Positions 51,287 through 59,786 of a stretch of DNA of 64,000 nucleotides are shown here, in pieces. Positions within the stretch are counted from its first letter, which is position 1. Every line of letters starts with the position of its first letter. The DNA is taken from NCBI RefSeq assembly GCF_002911015.1, contig NZ_KZ626866.1:1-64000 (forward strand), in the 5' to 3' direction. The position numbers were made by a program, and so were the translations under genes. Below the pieces are notes generated by a model that saw only the letters and a list, made by a program, of their open reading frames with translations, was not told where the DNA came from and did not search any database. The DNA comes from Streptomyces populi (GTDB lineage: Bacteria; Actinomycetota; Actinomycetes; Streptomycetales; Streptomycetaceae).

Positions 51287-51572
51287 CCCGACCCCTGTTT
51301 CACCCGTCCTGTCGTGCACATCAGGTCCCCCGTCCCGCCGTCGTGTCACCTGAGATGCTCCCCGCGGGTGACCGGTTGCGAACGGGGCGGCACGGTGGAA
51401 GAGAACCATGGAACGAGCCGCCCCGCGGCGACAAGGGGCGGGAAGCGGACCGGCGGACGAGTATGTGAGCAAGGTCCCGGCGCGGGTCCCTCCACCGGGT
51501 GCGCCCCGGCCGCTACAGTCCGTCGCCGAGGGCGCATCCCTGCCATCGGGCCGCTTCACGGGAGGCACAGCA

Positions 51573-53153
51573 ATGACGCGCGAATCCGAGTCCGGACTGC
51601 CCGTCGAGCCGGTCTACGGCCCCGAGACCCTGGAGGGCTGGGACCCGGCCGAGAAGCTCGGCGCGCCGGGCGCGTACCCCTTCACCCGCGGCGTGTACCC
51701 GTCGATGTACACGGGCCGCCCCTGGACCATGCGGCAGTACGCGGGGTTCGGCACGGCCGTGGAGTCCAACGCCCGCTACCGGCAGCTCATCGCCCACGGC
51801 ACGACGGGCCTGTCCGTCGCCTTCGACCTGCCCACCCAGATGGGCCACGACTCGGACGCCCCCCTCGCGCACGGCGAGGTCGGCAAGGTCGGTGTCGCCG
51901 TCGACTCGGTCGACGACATGCGCGTCCTGTTCGGCGGGATCCCGCTGGACAAGGTCTCCACCTCGATGACGATCAACGCGCCGGCGGCCCTGCTGCTGCT
52001 GATGTACCAGCTGGTCGGCGAGGAACAGGGCGTCCCCGCCGAACAGTTGACGGGAACGATCCAGAACGACGTCCTCAAGGAGTACATCGCCCGTGGGACG
52101 TACATCTTCCCGCCCAAGCCGTCCCTGCGGCTGATCGCGGACATCTTCAAGTACTGCGGGGCCGAGATCCCGAAGTGGAACACGATCTCGATCTCGGGCT
52201 ACCACATGGCCGAGGCGGGCGCCTCGCCCGCGCAGGAGATCGCGTTCACGCTCGCCGACGGCATCGAGTACGTCCGCACGGCCGTCGCCGCCGGCATGGA
52301 CGTCGACGACTTCGCCCCCCGCCTCTCCTTCTTCTTCGTCGCCCGTACGACGATCCTGGAGGAGGTCGCCAAGTTCCGTGCCGCCAGGCGCATCTGGGCC
52401 CGGGTGATGCGGGACGAGTTCGGCGCGAAGAACCCCAAGTCGCTGATGCTGCGCTTCCACACGCAGACGGCGGGCGTCCAGCTCACCGCGCAGCAGCCGG
52501 AGGTGAACCTCGTCCGGGTCGCGGTCCAGGGCCTCGCCGCGGTCCTCGGCGGTACCCAGTCGCTGCACACCAACTCCTTCGACGAGGCCATCGCGCTGCC
52601 CACCGACAAGTCCGCGCGACTGGCACTGCGCACCCAGCAGGTCCTCGCGTACGAGACGGACGTGACGGCGACGGTCGACCCCTTCGCCGGCTCGTACGTC
52701 GTCGAGCGGATGACCGACGACGTCGAGGCGGCGGCCGTCGCCCTCATGGAGCGGGTCGAGGACCTCGGCGGCGCCGTCGAAGCCATCGAACAGGGCTTCC
52801 AGAAGGGCGAGATCGAGCGCTCCGCCTACCGCATCGCCCAGGAGACCGACTCGGGCGAGCGGGTGGTGGTCGGCGTCAACCGCTTCCAGCTCGACGCGGA
52901 GGAGCCCTACGAGCCGCTGCGCGTCGACCCGGCCATCGAGGTCCAGCAGGCCGAACGCCTCGCCCGGCTCCGCGCCGAGCGCGACCAGGAGGCCGTCGAC
53001 ACCGCCCTCGCCGCCCTGAAGAAGGCCGCCGAGGGCACGGACAACGTCCTGTACCCGATGAAGGAGGCCCTGCGCGCCCGCGCGACGGTCGGCGAGGTCT
53101 GCGACGCCCTGCGCGAGATCTGGGGGACGTACGTGCCGTCGGATGCCTTCTGA
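51573..53153 (+). CDS. Coenzyme-B12 acyl-CoA mutase large subunit
   Basis: 526 residues, the catalytic (substrate) domain of the methylmalonyl-CoA mutase family, without the C-terminal B12-binding domain. Seen: RPWTMRQYAGFG, GTTGLSVAFDLPTQMG, TGTIQNDVLKEYIARGTYIF, SISGYHMAEAG, RFHTQTAG and GGTQSLHTNSFDEA. The pair Y56 and R174 lies where MCM has Tyr89/Arg207 (same 118-residue spacing), so a carboxyl-bearing acyl-CoA such as methylmalonyl-CoA is favoured over isobutyryl-CoA, where ICM has Phe/Gln. It needs a separate small B12 subunit, not present in this window. ATG 51573 has GGAGG upstream. Confidence 0.92.
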   Translation: MTRESESGLPVEPVYGPETLEGWDPAEKLGAPGAYPFTRGVYPSMYTGRPWTMRQYAGFGTAVESNARYRQLIAHGTTGLSVAFDLPTQMGHDSDAPLAHGEVGKVGVAVDSVDDMRVLFGGIPLDKVSTSMTINAPAALLLLMYQLVGEEQGVPAEQLTGTIQNDVLKEYIARGTYIFPPKPSLRLIADIFKYCGAEIPKWNTISISGYHMAEAGASPAQEIAFTLADGIEYVRTAVAAGMDVDDFAPRLSFFFVARTTILEEVAKFRAARRIWARVMRDEFGAKNPKSLMLRFHTQTAGVQLTAQQPEVNLVRVAVQGLAAVLGGTQSLHTNSFDEAIALPTDKSARLALRTQQVLAYETDVTATVDPFAGSYVVERMTDDVEAAAVALMERVEDLGGAVEAIEQGFQKGEIERSAYRIAQETDSGERVVVGVNRFQLDAEEPYEPLRVDPAIEVQQAERLARLRAERDQEAVDTALAALKKAAEGTDNVLYPMKEALRARATVGEVCDALREIWGTYVPSDAF

Positions 53154-53190
53154 ACCGGCCGTCTTCTGCGCCGGATGCCTTCTGAGCCGG
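53140..53190 (+). repeat. Direct repeat covering the mutase stop codon
   Basis: A 19-base unit (CGGATGCCTTCTGA plus CCGG-type flank) at 53140-53158 includes the last codons and stop of the mutase and recurs at 53172-53190 with one mismatch, a 32-base period. It is probably a local duplication of the gene end. Confidence 0.8.
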
Positions 53191-53277
53191 GAGCTTCCCT
53201 CGTGCGAGTGATCGGGGGTGGAAGTCGCACGGCCCCGGCTACGCCCAGGGAGAGTGACCCCTGAAAGGGAGGACGCC

Positions 53278-53856
53278 GTGGCCGTACTGCAACACGAGCT
53301 GACGTTGGGCGAGGCCGCCGACCTGCTCTCCCGTGCACTGCCTGGGCACCGCGTGGAGATTCTCCAGGGGAGGCTGACTGCGACACCACCGCCGGACGGC
53401 TCGCACGCGCTGTCGCTGACCAAGCTGGGCAGGGCTTTCGACCGAGCAGGAATCGTGGAGGCGGGACTCGAGTACGTCCAGAGCGTCGGCCTCTGGCTGC
53501 CCACCCTGCCCGCCGACTTCGCCATCCCCGACTTCTCGATCGTCGACGAGGACTTCCGGGACGCCCTCGTCCAGCGGAACTGCTACGCGCCGAACGTCTT
53601 CCGCCTGGTTGTCGAGGTGACCTCGTCGAACTGGTCCGACGACCTCGGCCCCAAGGTCGAGTGCTATGCCGAGGCCGGTGTCCCCGTCTACGTCGTCGTC
53701 GACCGCAAGCACGACGAGGTCCTGCTGTACCAGGATCCGGTCAACGGCAAGTACCCGGCGCCCGAGCGCTACGAGCGGGGCCAGAGCGTCCCGGTCCCCG
53801 TGTCCATCGGTGTCGACCTGGACCTGCCGGTGGACACCCTCCTCGACGGCGACTGA
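53278..53856 (+). CDS. Uma2-family (DUF820) putative endonuclease
   Basis: 192 residues, the same family as the protein at 36618. Core: HRVEILQGRLTATPPPDG, FAIPDFSIVDEDFRD, NVFRLVVEVTSSNWSDDL and GVPVYVVVDRKHDEV. It is roughly 40-45% similar to the other copy over the whole length. GTG 53278 has GGGAGG nearby. Function and target are unknown; the PD-(D/E)xK-like acidic residues are present. It is probably monocistronic. Confidence 0.87.
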   Translation: MAVLQHELTLGEAADLLSRALPGHRVEILQGRLTATPPPDGSHALSLTKLGRAFDRAGIVEAGLEYVQSVGLWLPTLPADFAIPDFSIVDEDFRDALVQRNCYAPNVFRLVVEVTSSNWSDDLGPKVECYAEAGVPVYVVVDRKHDEVLLYQDPVNGKYPAPERYERGQSVPVPVSIGVDLDLPVDTLLDGD

Positions 53857-53907
53857 ACGGCGAGACAGTCGGTCGTGATGTCGCGACCCCGTGCGACACT
53901 CCCTCCC

Positions 53908-54558
53908 ATGCTTGGTGTCATCGATCTCCCCACCTATCTCGCGGGCCTCGTCCTGATCGTCCTGCTGCCGGGACCGAACTCGCTGTACGTGCTGTCCGTC
54001 GCCGCCCGCCGGGGTGTGCGGACCGGATATACCGCCGCCGCGGGCGTGTGGTGCGGGGACACCGTGCTGATGACCCTGTCGGCCGCCGGTGTGGCCTCGC
54101 TGCTCCAGGCGAACGCCGTGCTGTTCGGCATCGTGAAGTACGCCGGTGCGGGCTATCTGACCTGGCTGGCGGTCGGGATGCTGCGGGCCGCCCGGGCTAT
54201 GTGGCGGGCCCGGCGGGATCCGGTCGCCGAGAGCGTGGAGACCGAGCCGGTGGCGGGGGAGCGGCCGTTCCGGCGGGCGCTGGTGATCAGTCTGTTCAAC
54301 CCGAAGGCGATCCTGTTCTTCGTCGCCTTCTTCGTTCAGTTCGTCGACCCGGGCTATGCCTACCCGGCCCTCTCCTTCGTCGTGCTCGGCGCCTTCGCCC
54401 AGCTCGCGAGCGTGCTCTATCTGACCGCGCTGATCTTCAGCGGTACGCGCCTCGCGTCGGCCTTCCGCCGCCGCAAGCGCCTCTCCGCCGGTGCCACGAC
54501 CGCCGCGGGCGCCCTCTTCCTCGGCTTCGCGGTCAAGCTCACGCTCGCCAGCGCCTAG
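53908..54558 (+). CDS. LysE-family amino acid exporter
   Basis: A 216-residue membrane protein of the LysE/RhtB type with about six helices (LPTYLAGLVLIVLLPGPNSLYVLSVAARRG at the start). The conserved GPNSLYVLS and, after the middle loop, RALVISLFNPKAILFF are typical of the LeuE group, which exports leucine and related amino acids. ATG 53908 gives the usual short N-terminus but has no ribosome binding site, so the start may be leaderless; ATG 53878 would add ten residues. Confidence 0.87.
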   Translation: MLGVIDLPTYLAGLVLIVLLPGPNSLYVLSVAARRGVRTGYTAAAGVWCGDTVLMTLSAAGVASLLQANAVLFGIVKYAGAGYLTWLAVGMLRAARAMWRARRDPVAESVETEPVAGERPFRRALVISLFNPKAILFFVAFFVQFVDPGYAYPALSFVVLGAFAQLASVLYLTALIFSGTRLASAFRRRKRLSAGATTAAGALFLGFAVKLTLASA

Positions 54559-54574
54559 GGCCTGTCCCGGCAGG

Positions 54575-56017
54575 TCAGCCGGCGTCCAGGCCCACCCGGG
54601 CCGCGTACTCCCGCAGGTCCCGCGCGTCGGTGCCCGCCCATCCCACGTACCCGTCGGGACGGACGAGGAAGACCCCGGTCCCGTACCACTCGTACGACCC
54701 GATCCGCGCGGTGCGGACGCCGGGCAGTACCGGCGGTTCGGCGTCCGCGCCGACCGTGAGCAGCGTCCAGTGCGCTCCCCGGAACAGGTCGAAGAGGCGT
54801 ACGCCGTCCACGGTCCCGTCGGGGGCGCGGTCGCCCGCGCGCAGCGCCTCCTCCGGCAGGTCCGCACGGGTCTCCACCGCGAGGGAGGAGCTGCGGTAGC
54901 CGAGGCCGAGCTGACGGGTCTCCCCGCCGCGGCGGGCCTCCCCGCGGTGGATCCTCGTGGACAGGCCGAGCACGTCGGCGGCGACCGGCCGACGCTCCTC
55001 CTCGTAGGTGTCGAGGAGGGACGCGGGAGCCTCGCCGCCGAGGACCGCGGCGAGCTTCCAGCCCAGGTTGTAGGCGTCCTGGACGCTGGTGTTGAGCCCC
55101 TGGCCGCCGGCCGGGGAGTGGATGTGCGCCGCGTCCCCGGCCAGGAAGAACCGCCCGGCGCGGAAGCGGTCCGCGAGCGCCGCGCGCGGCCGGAAGTCCG
55201 AGACCCAGCGCACCTCGGTCACCGCGTCGGCGGCCAGGTGCGACCGGGTGGCGAACACCTTGCGCACGCCGTCGGGGGAGACGTCGACCGGCGTCCCGTC
55301 CGGGAACTGCGCCACGAGCTGGAAGTCCTCGGTGCCGGCCAGCGGGCAGACCGCCATGAAGCCGCCGCCGGTGTCCTCGCGCGGCGGGAAGAGGTGCCAG
55401 TTGTCGCGGTCCAGCCCGGTGATCCGCACGTCCGCGACGAGGACCGGGTCCGGGTCGACGGTCTCGCCGGTCATGGCGATCCCGAGCGCGTGCCGCACCG
55501 CGGAACGGCCGCCGTCGGCGGCGACGACGTACCGGGCCCGGACCGGCGGGCCGGAAGCGAACTCCACGGTCGCCCCGTCCTCGTCCTGGGCGACCGCGAC
55601 CACCTCGCGGCCGAAGGCGACCCGGCCCCCGAGCCCGGTCAGCCGTGCGTGCAGGATCTCCTGCGTACGCCACTGCGGCACCATCCACGGCGCGTTGTAC
55701 GGCGAGTCCTCGGTCGGCTCGGCCGGGTCGAACATCCGGTGCTCGCCGGCCCGGCGGCCGTCCTGCCAGATCATCCCGACCGGGTAGTCGCCGCCCGCCG
55801 CGCGGATCTCGTCGAGGACGCCGAGGTCGTCGAGGACCTCCATGGTGCGCGGCTGGAGTCCCTTGCCGCGCGATCCCGGCGCCAGCCCCTCGCCCCGCTC
55901 GACGACGAGCGCGTCCACGCCCCGCCGCGCGAGGTCGACACCGAGGGCGAGCCCGGTCGGACCCGCGCCGACGACGAGTACGTCCACGTCCACGGTCGCA
56001 CCGGCTTCTGAAGTCAT
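54575..56017 (-). CDS. FAD-dependent aromatic monooxygenase
   Basis: A 480-residue group A flavin hydroxylase (PheA/TfdB/rifampin-monooxygenase type). N-terminal Rossmann loop LVVGAGPTGLALGVDLARRG, the R-G-K-G-L-Q-P-R-T segment, the DG motif in VAADGGRS, and the second FAD motif FFLAGDAAHIHSPAGGQGLN. The C-terminal 100 residues are thioredoxin-like. It probably hydroxylates a phenol or an antibiotic aromatic ring using NAD(P)H and O2. ATG 56017 has AAGGGG upstream. It is divergent from a TetR gene, with two operators between. Confidence 0.9.
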   Translation of the reverse strand: MTSEAGATVDVDVLVVGAGPTGLALGVDLARRGVDALVVERGEGLAPGSRGKGLQPRTMEVLDDLGVLDEIRAAGGDYPVGMIWQDGRRAGEHRMFDPAEPTEDSPYNAPWMVPQWRTQEILHARLTGLGGRVAFGREVVAVAQDEDGATVEFASGPPVRARYVVAADGGRSAVRHALGIAMTGETVDPDPVLVADVRITGLDRDNWHLFPPREDTGGGFMAVCPLAGTEDFQLVAQFPDGTPVDVSPDGVRKVFATRSHLAADAVTEVRWVSDFRPRAALADRFRAGRFFLAGDAAHIHSPAGGQGLNTSVQDAYNLGWKLAAVLGGEAPASLLDTYEEERRPVAADVLGLSTRIHRGEARRGGETRQLGLGYRSSSLAVETRADLPEEALRAGDRAPDGTVDGVRLFDLFRGAHWTLLTVGADAEPPVLPGVRTARIGSYEWYGTGVFLVRPDGYVGWAGTDARDLREYAARVGLDAG

Positions 56018-56032
56018 GTCCACGACCCCTTC

Positions 56033-56082
56033 CTTAACGCTGTTAAGTTCCATGCCGCGAGCATGCCCTTAACGGCGTTAAA
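56033..56082. promoter_or_regulatory. Two TetR operators between divergent genes
   Basis: CTTAACGCTGTTAAG (56033-56047) is a perfect 15-base palindrome with a 3-base centre. CTTAACGGCGTTAAA (56068-56082) matches it in both arms except for the last base. Centres are 35 bases apart. They fill most of the 74-base gap between the monooxygenase and TetR genes and should repress both. Confidence 0.85.
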
Positions 56083-56091
56083 CTGTCAAGC

Positions 56092-56751
56092 GTGGCTACC
56101 CAGAGACCTCAGCGGTCCCCCAAGCTGGACAAGAAGCAGGTCGTCGGTACGGCGCTGCGGCTGCTCAACGAGACGGGCCTCGACGGCCTCACCCTGCGGG
56201 CCATCGCCAAGGAGCTGGACGTCCAGGCGCCGGCGCTCTACTGGCATTTCAAGAACAAGCAGGAACTGCTCGACGAGATGGCCACGGAGATGTACCGCCG
56301 GATGGTCGACACCCCCGGGGCGGCGGGGGGCGCCGACTGGCGCGAGCGGCTGCTCGCGGTCAACCGCGGACTGCGCGCCGCCCTGCTGGGCTACCGCGAC
56401 GGCGCCAAGGTCTTCAGCGGTTCACGCTTCACGGGCACCCTGCACGCCGTCGAGATGGAGCGGACGCTGACGCTCTTCACCGAGGCGGGATTCACCCTGA
56501 CGCAGGCGGTGCGCGCGACCTCCACCACGTACGCGTACACGATCGGCTTCGTCACCGAGGAGCAGGGCGTCCAGCCGCTGCCGGGCGAGCGTCGCGAGGG
56601 GTACGACATGGAGGAACGCGCCCGCCGCATGGCCGACTTCCCCCTGTCGGCCGCGGCGGGCGCGGAGATCTTCGAGAACTACGAACGGCACTTCGAGGAA
56701 GGGCTCGCGCTGATCGTCGCGGGCATCGGGGCGTGCTACGGGATCGACTGA
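56092..56751 (+). CDS. TetR-family regulator with TetR_C domain
   Basis: 219 residues. HTH at about 12-58 (VVGTALRLLNETGLDGLTLR, then VQAPALYWHFKNKQELLDEM), followed by a TetR_C-like ligand domain (AAYTIGF-type segment YAYTIGFVTEEQG). It most likely represses the divergent monooxygenase through the two operators and responds to its substrate. GTG 56092 begins nine bases after the second operator, with no ribosome binding site, so the mRNA may be leaderless. Confidence 0.92.
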   Translation: MATQRPQRSPKLDKKQVVGTALRLLNETGLDGLTLRAIAKELDVQAPALYWHFKNKQELLDEMATEMYRRMVDTPGAAGGADWRERLLAVNRGLRAALLGYRDGAKVFSGSRFTGTLHAVEMERTLTLFTEAGFTLTQAVRATSTTYAYTIGFVTEEQGVQPLPGERREGYDMEERARRMADFPLSAAAGAEIFENYERHFEEGLALIVAGIGACYGID

Positions 56752-56760
56752 GCGCAGGCC

Positions 56761-57924
56761 CTAGGAACGCGGCTTCGACAGGGCCGTGCGGAGCCTCGGG
56801 GTGAGCCGGTTCTCGACGAAGCGGTTGAGCAGCCAGGCGAGCAGCAGCATCGTGGCGACCGTGGCGAGGAAGGTGCCGTACGACGGGATGTGCAGGGTCC
56901 GGTGGTAGGCCTTGATGACGACCCAGCCCAGGTGTTCGTGGACGAGGTAGAAGGGGTACGTCAGCGCGCCCGCGACCGTCAGCCAGCGCCAGTTCGCCCA
57001 GTGCAGCCAGCCCAGCGCGATCGCGGCGACGGCGACGTAGCCGAAGGTGACGACGAGGACGATCACGAGGGACGAGCGGTTGGAGAAGAACTCCGGGTTC
57101 GGGGCGTGCCACAGGCGCTGCACCGCGTAGTGCTGGCCGATCAGCCAGCTCACGCCGACGATGCCCCAGGCGTAGGCGTCACGGCGGTCGCGGTGGACGA
57201 GGTACAGGCCGACGCCGCCGATGAAGTAGGGCGCGTACTCCGGCATCAGGACCATGTTGAGCAGGGGCTCGTTCACGCCCTGCGCTATGGCCGCGGCCAG
57301 GGTCCAGCCCGCGCAGAACATGATCACGCGCTGCCGGTTCGCCCCCGGCAGCACGATGCACAGCGCGAAGAGGGCGTAGAAGCGGACCTCGGCCCACAGG
57401 GTCCAGCACACGCCCAGCACCCGGTCGACGCCCAGCGGCTGCTGAAGCATCGTGAGGTTGACCAGGGTGTCGCTCGGGGAGACCGTCCTGTACGCGACGA
57501 AGGGCAGCGCGAACACGACCGTCACGATGATGATCGCGGCCCAGTAGGCGGGCAGCAGCCGTGAGGCGCGGGAGGCGAAGAAGGAGCGCAGCGGCCTGCC
57601 CCAGCCGCTCATGCAGATGACGAAGCCGCTGATCACGAAGAAGACCTGCACGCCCAGGCAGCCGTAGGCGAACAGATGGTGCAGGGTGGGGAACTGGTGC
57701 TTCGGCGAACTGCCCCAGGCCTGGACGACCTCGCCGTCCCGGCCGCCGTAGTGGTACCCCGCCACCATCAGGGCCGCGACGAGCCGCAGTCCGTCGAGGG
57801 CGCGCAGCCGGTTCTCCCGGCGCGCCGCGGGTCGGGGGGCGGCGGGCGTCTCGGCGGGCGGTAGGACGGTACGGACCACGATGCCGGGCGACGTCCCGCG
57901 GGCCTCCTCGGGCGTGTCGATCAC
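56761..57924 (-). CDS. Acyltransferase family 3 membrane protein
   Basis: A 387-residue integral membrane acyltransferase (OafA/NodX type) with about ten helices. Seen: RLRALDGLRLVAALMVAGYHYGG with the catalytic His, GVQVFFVISGFVI and RPLRSFFASRASRLLPAYWA. It transfers acyl groups to sugars of surface polymers or secondary metabolites. GTG 57924 is chosen because GGGGA lies just upstream; a GTG at 57957 would add 11 residues. It lies before the surface-polymer locus, on the same strand as the glycosyltransferases. Confidence 0.85.
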   Translation of the reverse strand: MIDTPEEARGTSPGIVVRTVLPPAETPAAPRPAARRENRLRALDGLRLVAALMVAGYHYGGRDGEVVQAWGSSPKHQFPTLHHLFAYGCLGVQVFFVISGFVICMSGWGRPLRSFFASRASRLLPAYWAAIIIVTVVFALPFVAYRTVSPSDTLVNLTMLQQPLGVDRVLGVCWTLWAEVRFYALFALCIVLPGANRQRVIMFCAGWTLAAAIAQGVNEPLLNMVLMPEYAPYFIGGVGLYLVHRDRRDAYAWGIVGVSWLIGQHYAVQRLWHAPNPEFFSNRSSLVIVLVVTFGYVAVAAIALGWLHWANWRWLTVAGALTYPFYLVHEHLGWVVIKAYHRTLHIPSYGTFLATVATMLLLAWLLNRFVENRLTPRLRTALSKPRS

Positions 57925-58152
57925 AAGGTTCCCCTCGACGGGACTCAGTTGGCCCACAGCACGTTAGTCCGATAGTCGGGAGTATTTACGGTCTGGCGAG
58001 GCCGGTTCCCCGTCTCGCCCACGGGAGTTCATCTCCGGGTCGCCGTCGCGTTGAAGACTCTCCCGGTGCGTCGTGGGTCGGGGCCGTGCCGGTGCATCAG
58101 CCCGTCGCCGTCGGGTGAGGGGTGGGCGTCGGTGGCGACGGGCATCGATGTA

Positions 58153-58191
58153 CCGGCACGGCCCCTCGCGTGCGTACCCGGCTGCGGGTGA
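58153..58191. repeat. Dispersed repeat, copy B1
   Basis: 39 bases, one mismatch to 5-43. Copy B lies near the right end of the window, about 58 kb from copy A. Confidence 0.75.
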
Positions 58192-58210
58192 GATTTTCAG
58201 CCCCTCATCG

Positions 58211-58246
58211 GCGTGAATGTCAGCCCCTCCGGCGTTTGAGGAGCGG
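58211..58246. repeat. Dispersed repeat, copy B2
   Basis: 36 bases with one mismatch to 113-148, including a perfect 26-base core. The order and orientation of the two blocks are the same as at the left end, but the spacing is shorter and the 19-base tandem is absent. Confidence 0.75.
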
Positions 58247-58390
58247 GGGTTCGGGGGCGGAGCCCCTGGGTTCGGGTCGGGTAGGGGCGGAGGGGGCGAA
58301 AGAAGCTGGGGCCCGTACCCGGTGCCGGGGCGGTGGGAGCGCCGGTTCCGGGGAGCAGGGGCTTGCGCCGGGGCGGGGGCAGGGCAAAGG

Positions 58391-58423
58391 AGCGGGGCCG
58401 GTCGTGGTCGACCTGGCCCCGCT
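58391..58423 (-). terminator. Terminator of the polymer operon
   Basis: A nine-base stem, AGCGGGGCC (58391-58399) with GGCCCCGCT (58415-58423), 28 bases beyond the stop of the gene ending at 58452. Confidence 0.65.
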
Positions 58424-58451
58424 TTCCGGTGTCCCGCGCGGTGAGCGCCCC

Positions 58452-59786
58452 TCAGCGGCCCACCGCCCGCTTCAGCGAGCGCGCCCTGCGGGCGACCCGG
58501 CGCACGGTCGCGTTGCGCGGGATGAAGGCCAGCTGGGCCGGGACCGCCCCGGGCAGCGCCAGCGCGGTCAGGCGCTTGCGCTTGAAGTAGCGCCAGGTGT
58601 CCTGGTTCAGCCGGTCCGTCAGGTAGCTCTCGGCCGCCGGACGCAGGTCCGGATAGATCTTCGGCTGCATCGCGAAGCCCACGGCTCTCAGGAGCTTCGT
58701 CAGGTCCGCCACGTCCGTGCCGGGGCGCTGTCCGGTGACCGCCGCGCCGTCCGTCAGCTCGGGCAGCAGCGCGTCGACGATGGTCACCGGGACGCGGTTG
58801 CTGTTCTCGTACGGGGTGAGCCGGTCCAGCAGCGGGCCGGTGCCGACGCGGGCGACCGGCAGGCCGTACAGCGCGGACGCCGTGAGCAGCGCCGTGGAGA
58901 AGCAGCCGACGACCAGCGCGGGCCGCATCCGCTGGTAGAGCACCTCGGCGAGGACCGGGGTGTCGAGCACGGTGAGGTCGGCGCCGAGCTTCTCGGCCTC
59001 CTTCTCCAGCATCCGCGACCAGCGCGCCGGGGCCGAGGGGTGCGGCTTGAACACCACCCGGGTGTGGCCGAGCGCGAGGGCCCCCTTCAGCATCCGTACG
59101 TGGAGTTCCTCCTCCTCCTGGGCGGTGAGGATCTCCAGCGCCGAGAGGTACTGGCCGAGCAGCAGCGCCGGCTCGTCGACCGACGGCAGTTCGTCCCCGG
59201 TGTCGGCGAGTTCCGCGAGCACCTTCACGAACGCGTCCGTGGGCACGATCCGCGGCTCGACGCCGAACTCGGTGAGCAGCAGCGGCTTCAGGCCCGGGAC
59301 CAGGTCCAGATGGAGCAGCCGGGCCACCCGGGTGCCGACCAGCGGGTCGATCTTGTTGCGGGTGGGTCCGTAGCTCATCAGGCCGTCGGCGTACACCGTG
59401 ACGGGCGCGCCCATGAAGATCTGGCAGACGCCGAGCGCCGGGTTGACCTGGATCGACTCCACGGCCAGTTCGACGTCGTCGTCGCCGAGGTTCCAGGCGA
59501 GCCGCAGGTGCCGCTCCCACAGGGGGGCGTCGTCCGGCCGCGGAGCCCAGCCGCCGGGGTGGAAGGGGGTGATGGTCTCGTTCCACGAGATGACGTCGTC
59601 GAAGCGGCCGCGCAGCCGCTCGAAGCCGGGCATCTCGTCCGGGCCGGGTGTCGTCTCGGGCGTCGCCGCGTTGTTGGAGACGAGCAGGACGCGCCGGTCG
59701 GCGGGCCCGAAGGCGTCGGTGTCCAGGGCCGCGGCGAGCGTGGCCACGCCGTACAGCGTGGACGCCATGAAGATCTGGGTGGTCAC
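58452..59786 (-). CDS. Polysialyltransferase-like glycosyltransferase
   Basis: A 444-residue cytoplasmic, GT52/alpha-2,8-polysialyltransferase-like protein. Seen: VTTQIFMASTLYGVATLAAAL at the start, RVLLVSNNA, VYADGLMSYGPTRNK, RVVFKPHPSAPARW (the HP motif typical of this fold) and GCFSTALLTASALYG. It should add a nonulosonic acid (sialic-acid-like, here probably Kdn) to a growing polymer from its CMP-sugar. The GTG start overlaps the stop of the GT2 gene (GTGA). The CMP-sugar synthetase is divergently encoded nearby. Confidence 0.82.
   Translation of the reverse strand: MTTQIFMASTLYGVATLAAALDTDAFGPADRRVLLVSNNAATPETTPGPDEMPGFERLRGRFDDVISWNETITPFHPGGWAPRPDDAPLWERHLRLAWNLGDDDVELAVESIQVNPALGVCQIFMGAPVTVYADGLMSYGPTRNKIDPLVGTRVARLLHLDLVPGLKPLLLTEFGVEPRIVPTDAFVKVLAELADTGDELPSVDEPALLLGQYLSALEILTAQEEEELHVRMLKGALALGHTRVVFKPHPSAPARWSRMLEKEAEKLGADLTVLDTPVLAEVLYQRMRPALVVGCFSTALLTASALYGLPVARVGTGPLLDRLTPYENSNRVPVTIVDALLPELTDGAAVTGQRPGTDVADLTKLLRAVGFAMQPKIYPDLRPAAESYLTDRLNQDTWRYFKRKRLTALALPGAVPAQLAFIPRNATVRRVARRARSLKRAVGR

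Larger units (their letters stand above)
57925..58451. other. Intergenic region with dispersed repeats
   Basis: 527 bases. The second copies of the left-end repeats lie here (58153-58191 and 58211-58246). The rest is G-rich with no open frame of protein character, no tRNA and no clear promoter. It separates the acyltransferase from the nonulosonic-acid locus. Confidence 0.6.

Noticed and set aside
58153..58246. The two repeat copies as ends of a 58-kb mobile element
   Set aside because: The genes between are core metabolic genes, with no integrase and no target-site signature, so a dispersed intergenic repeat is the simpler explanation.
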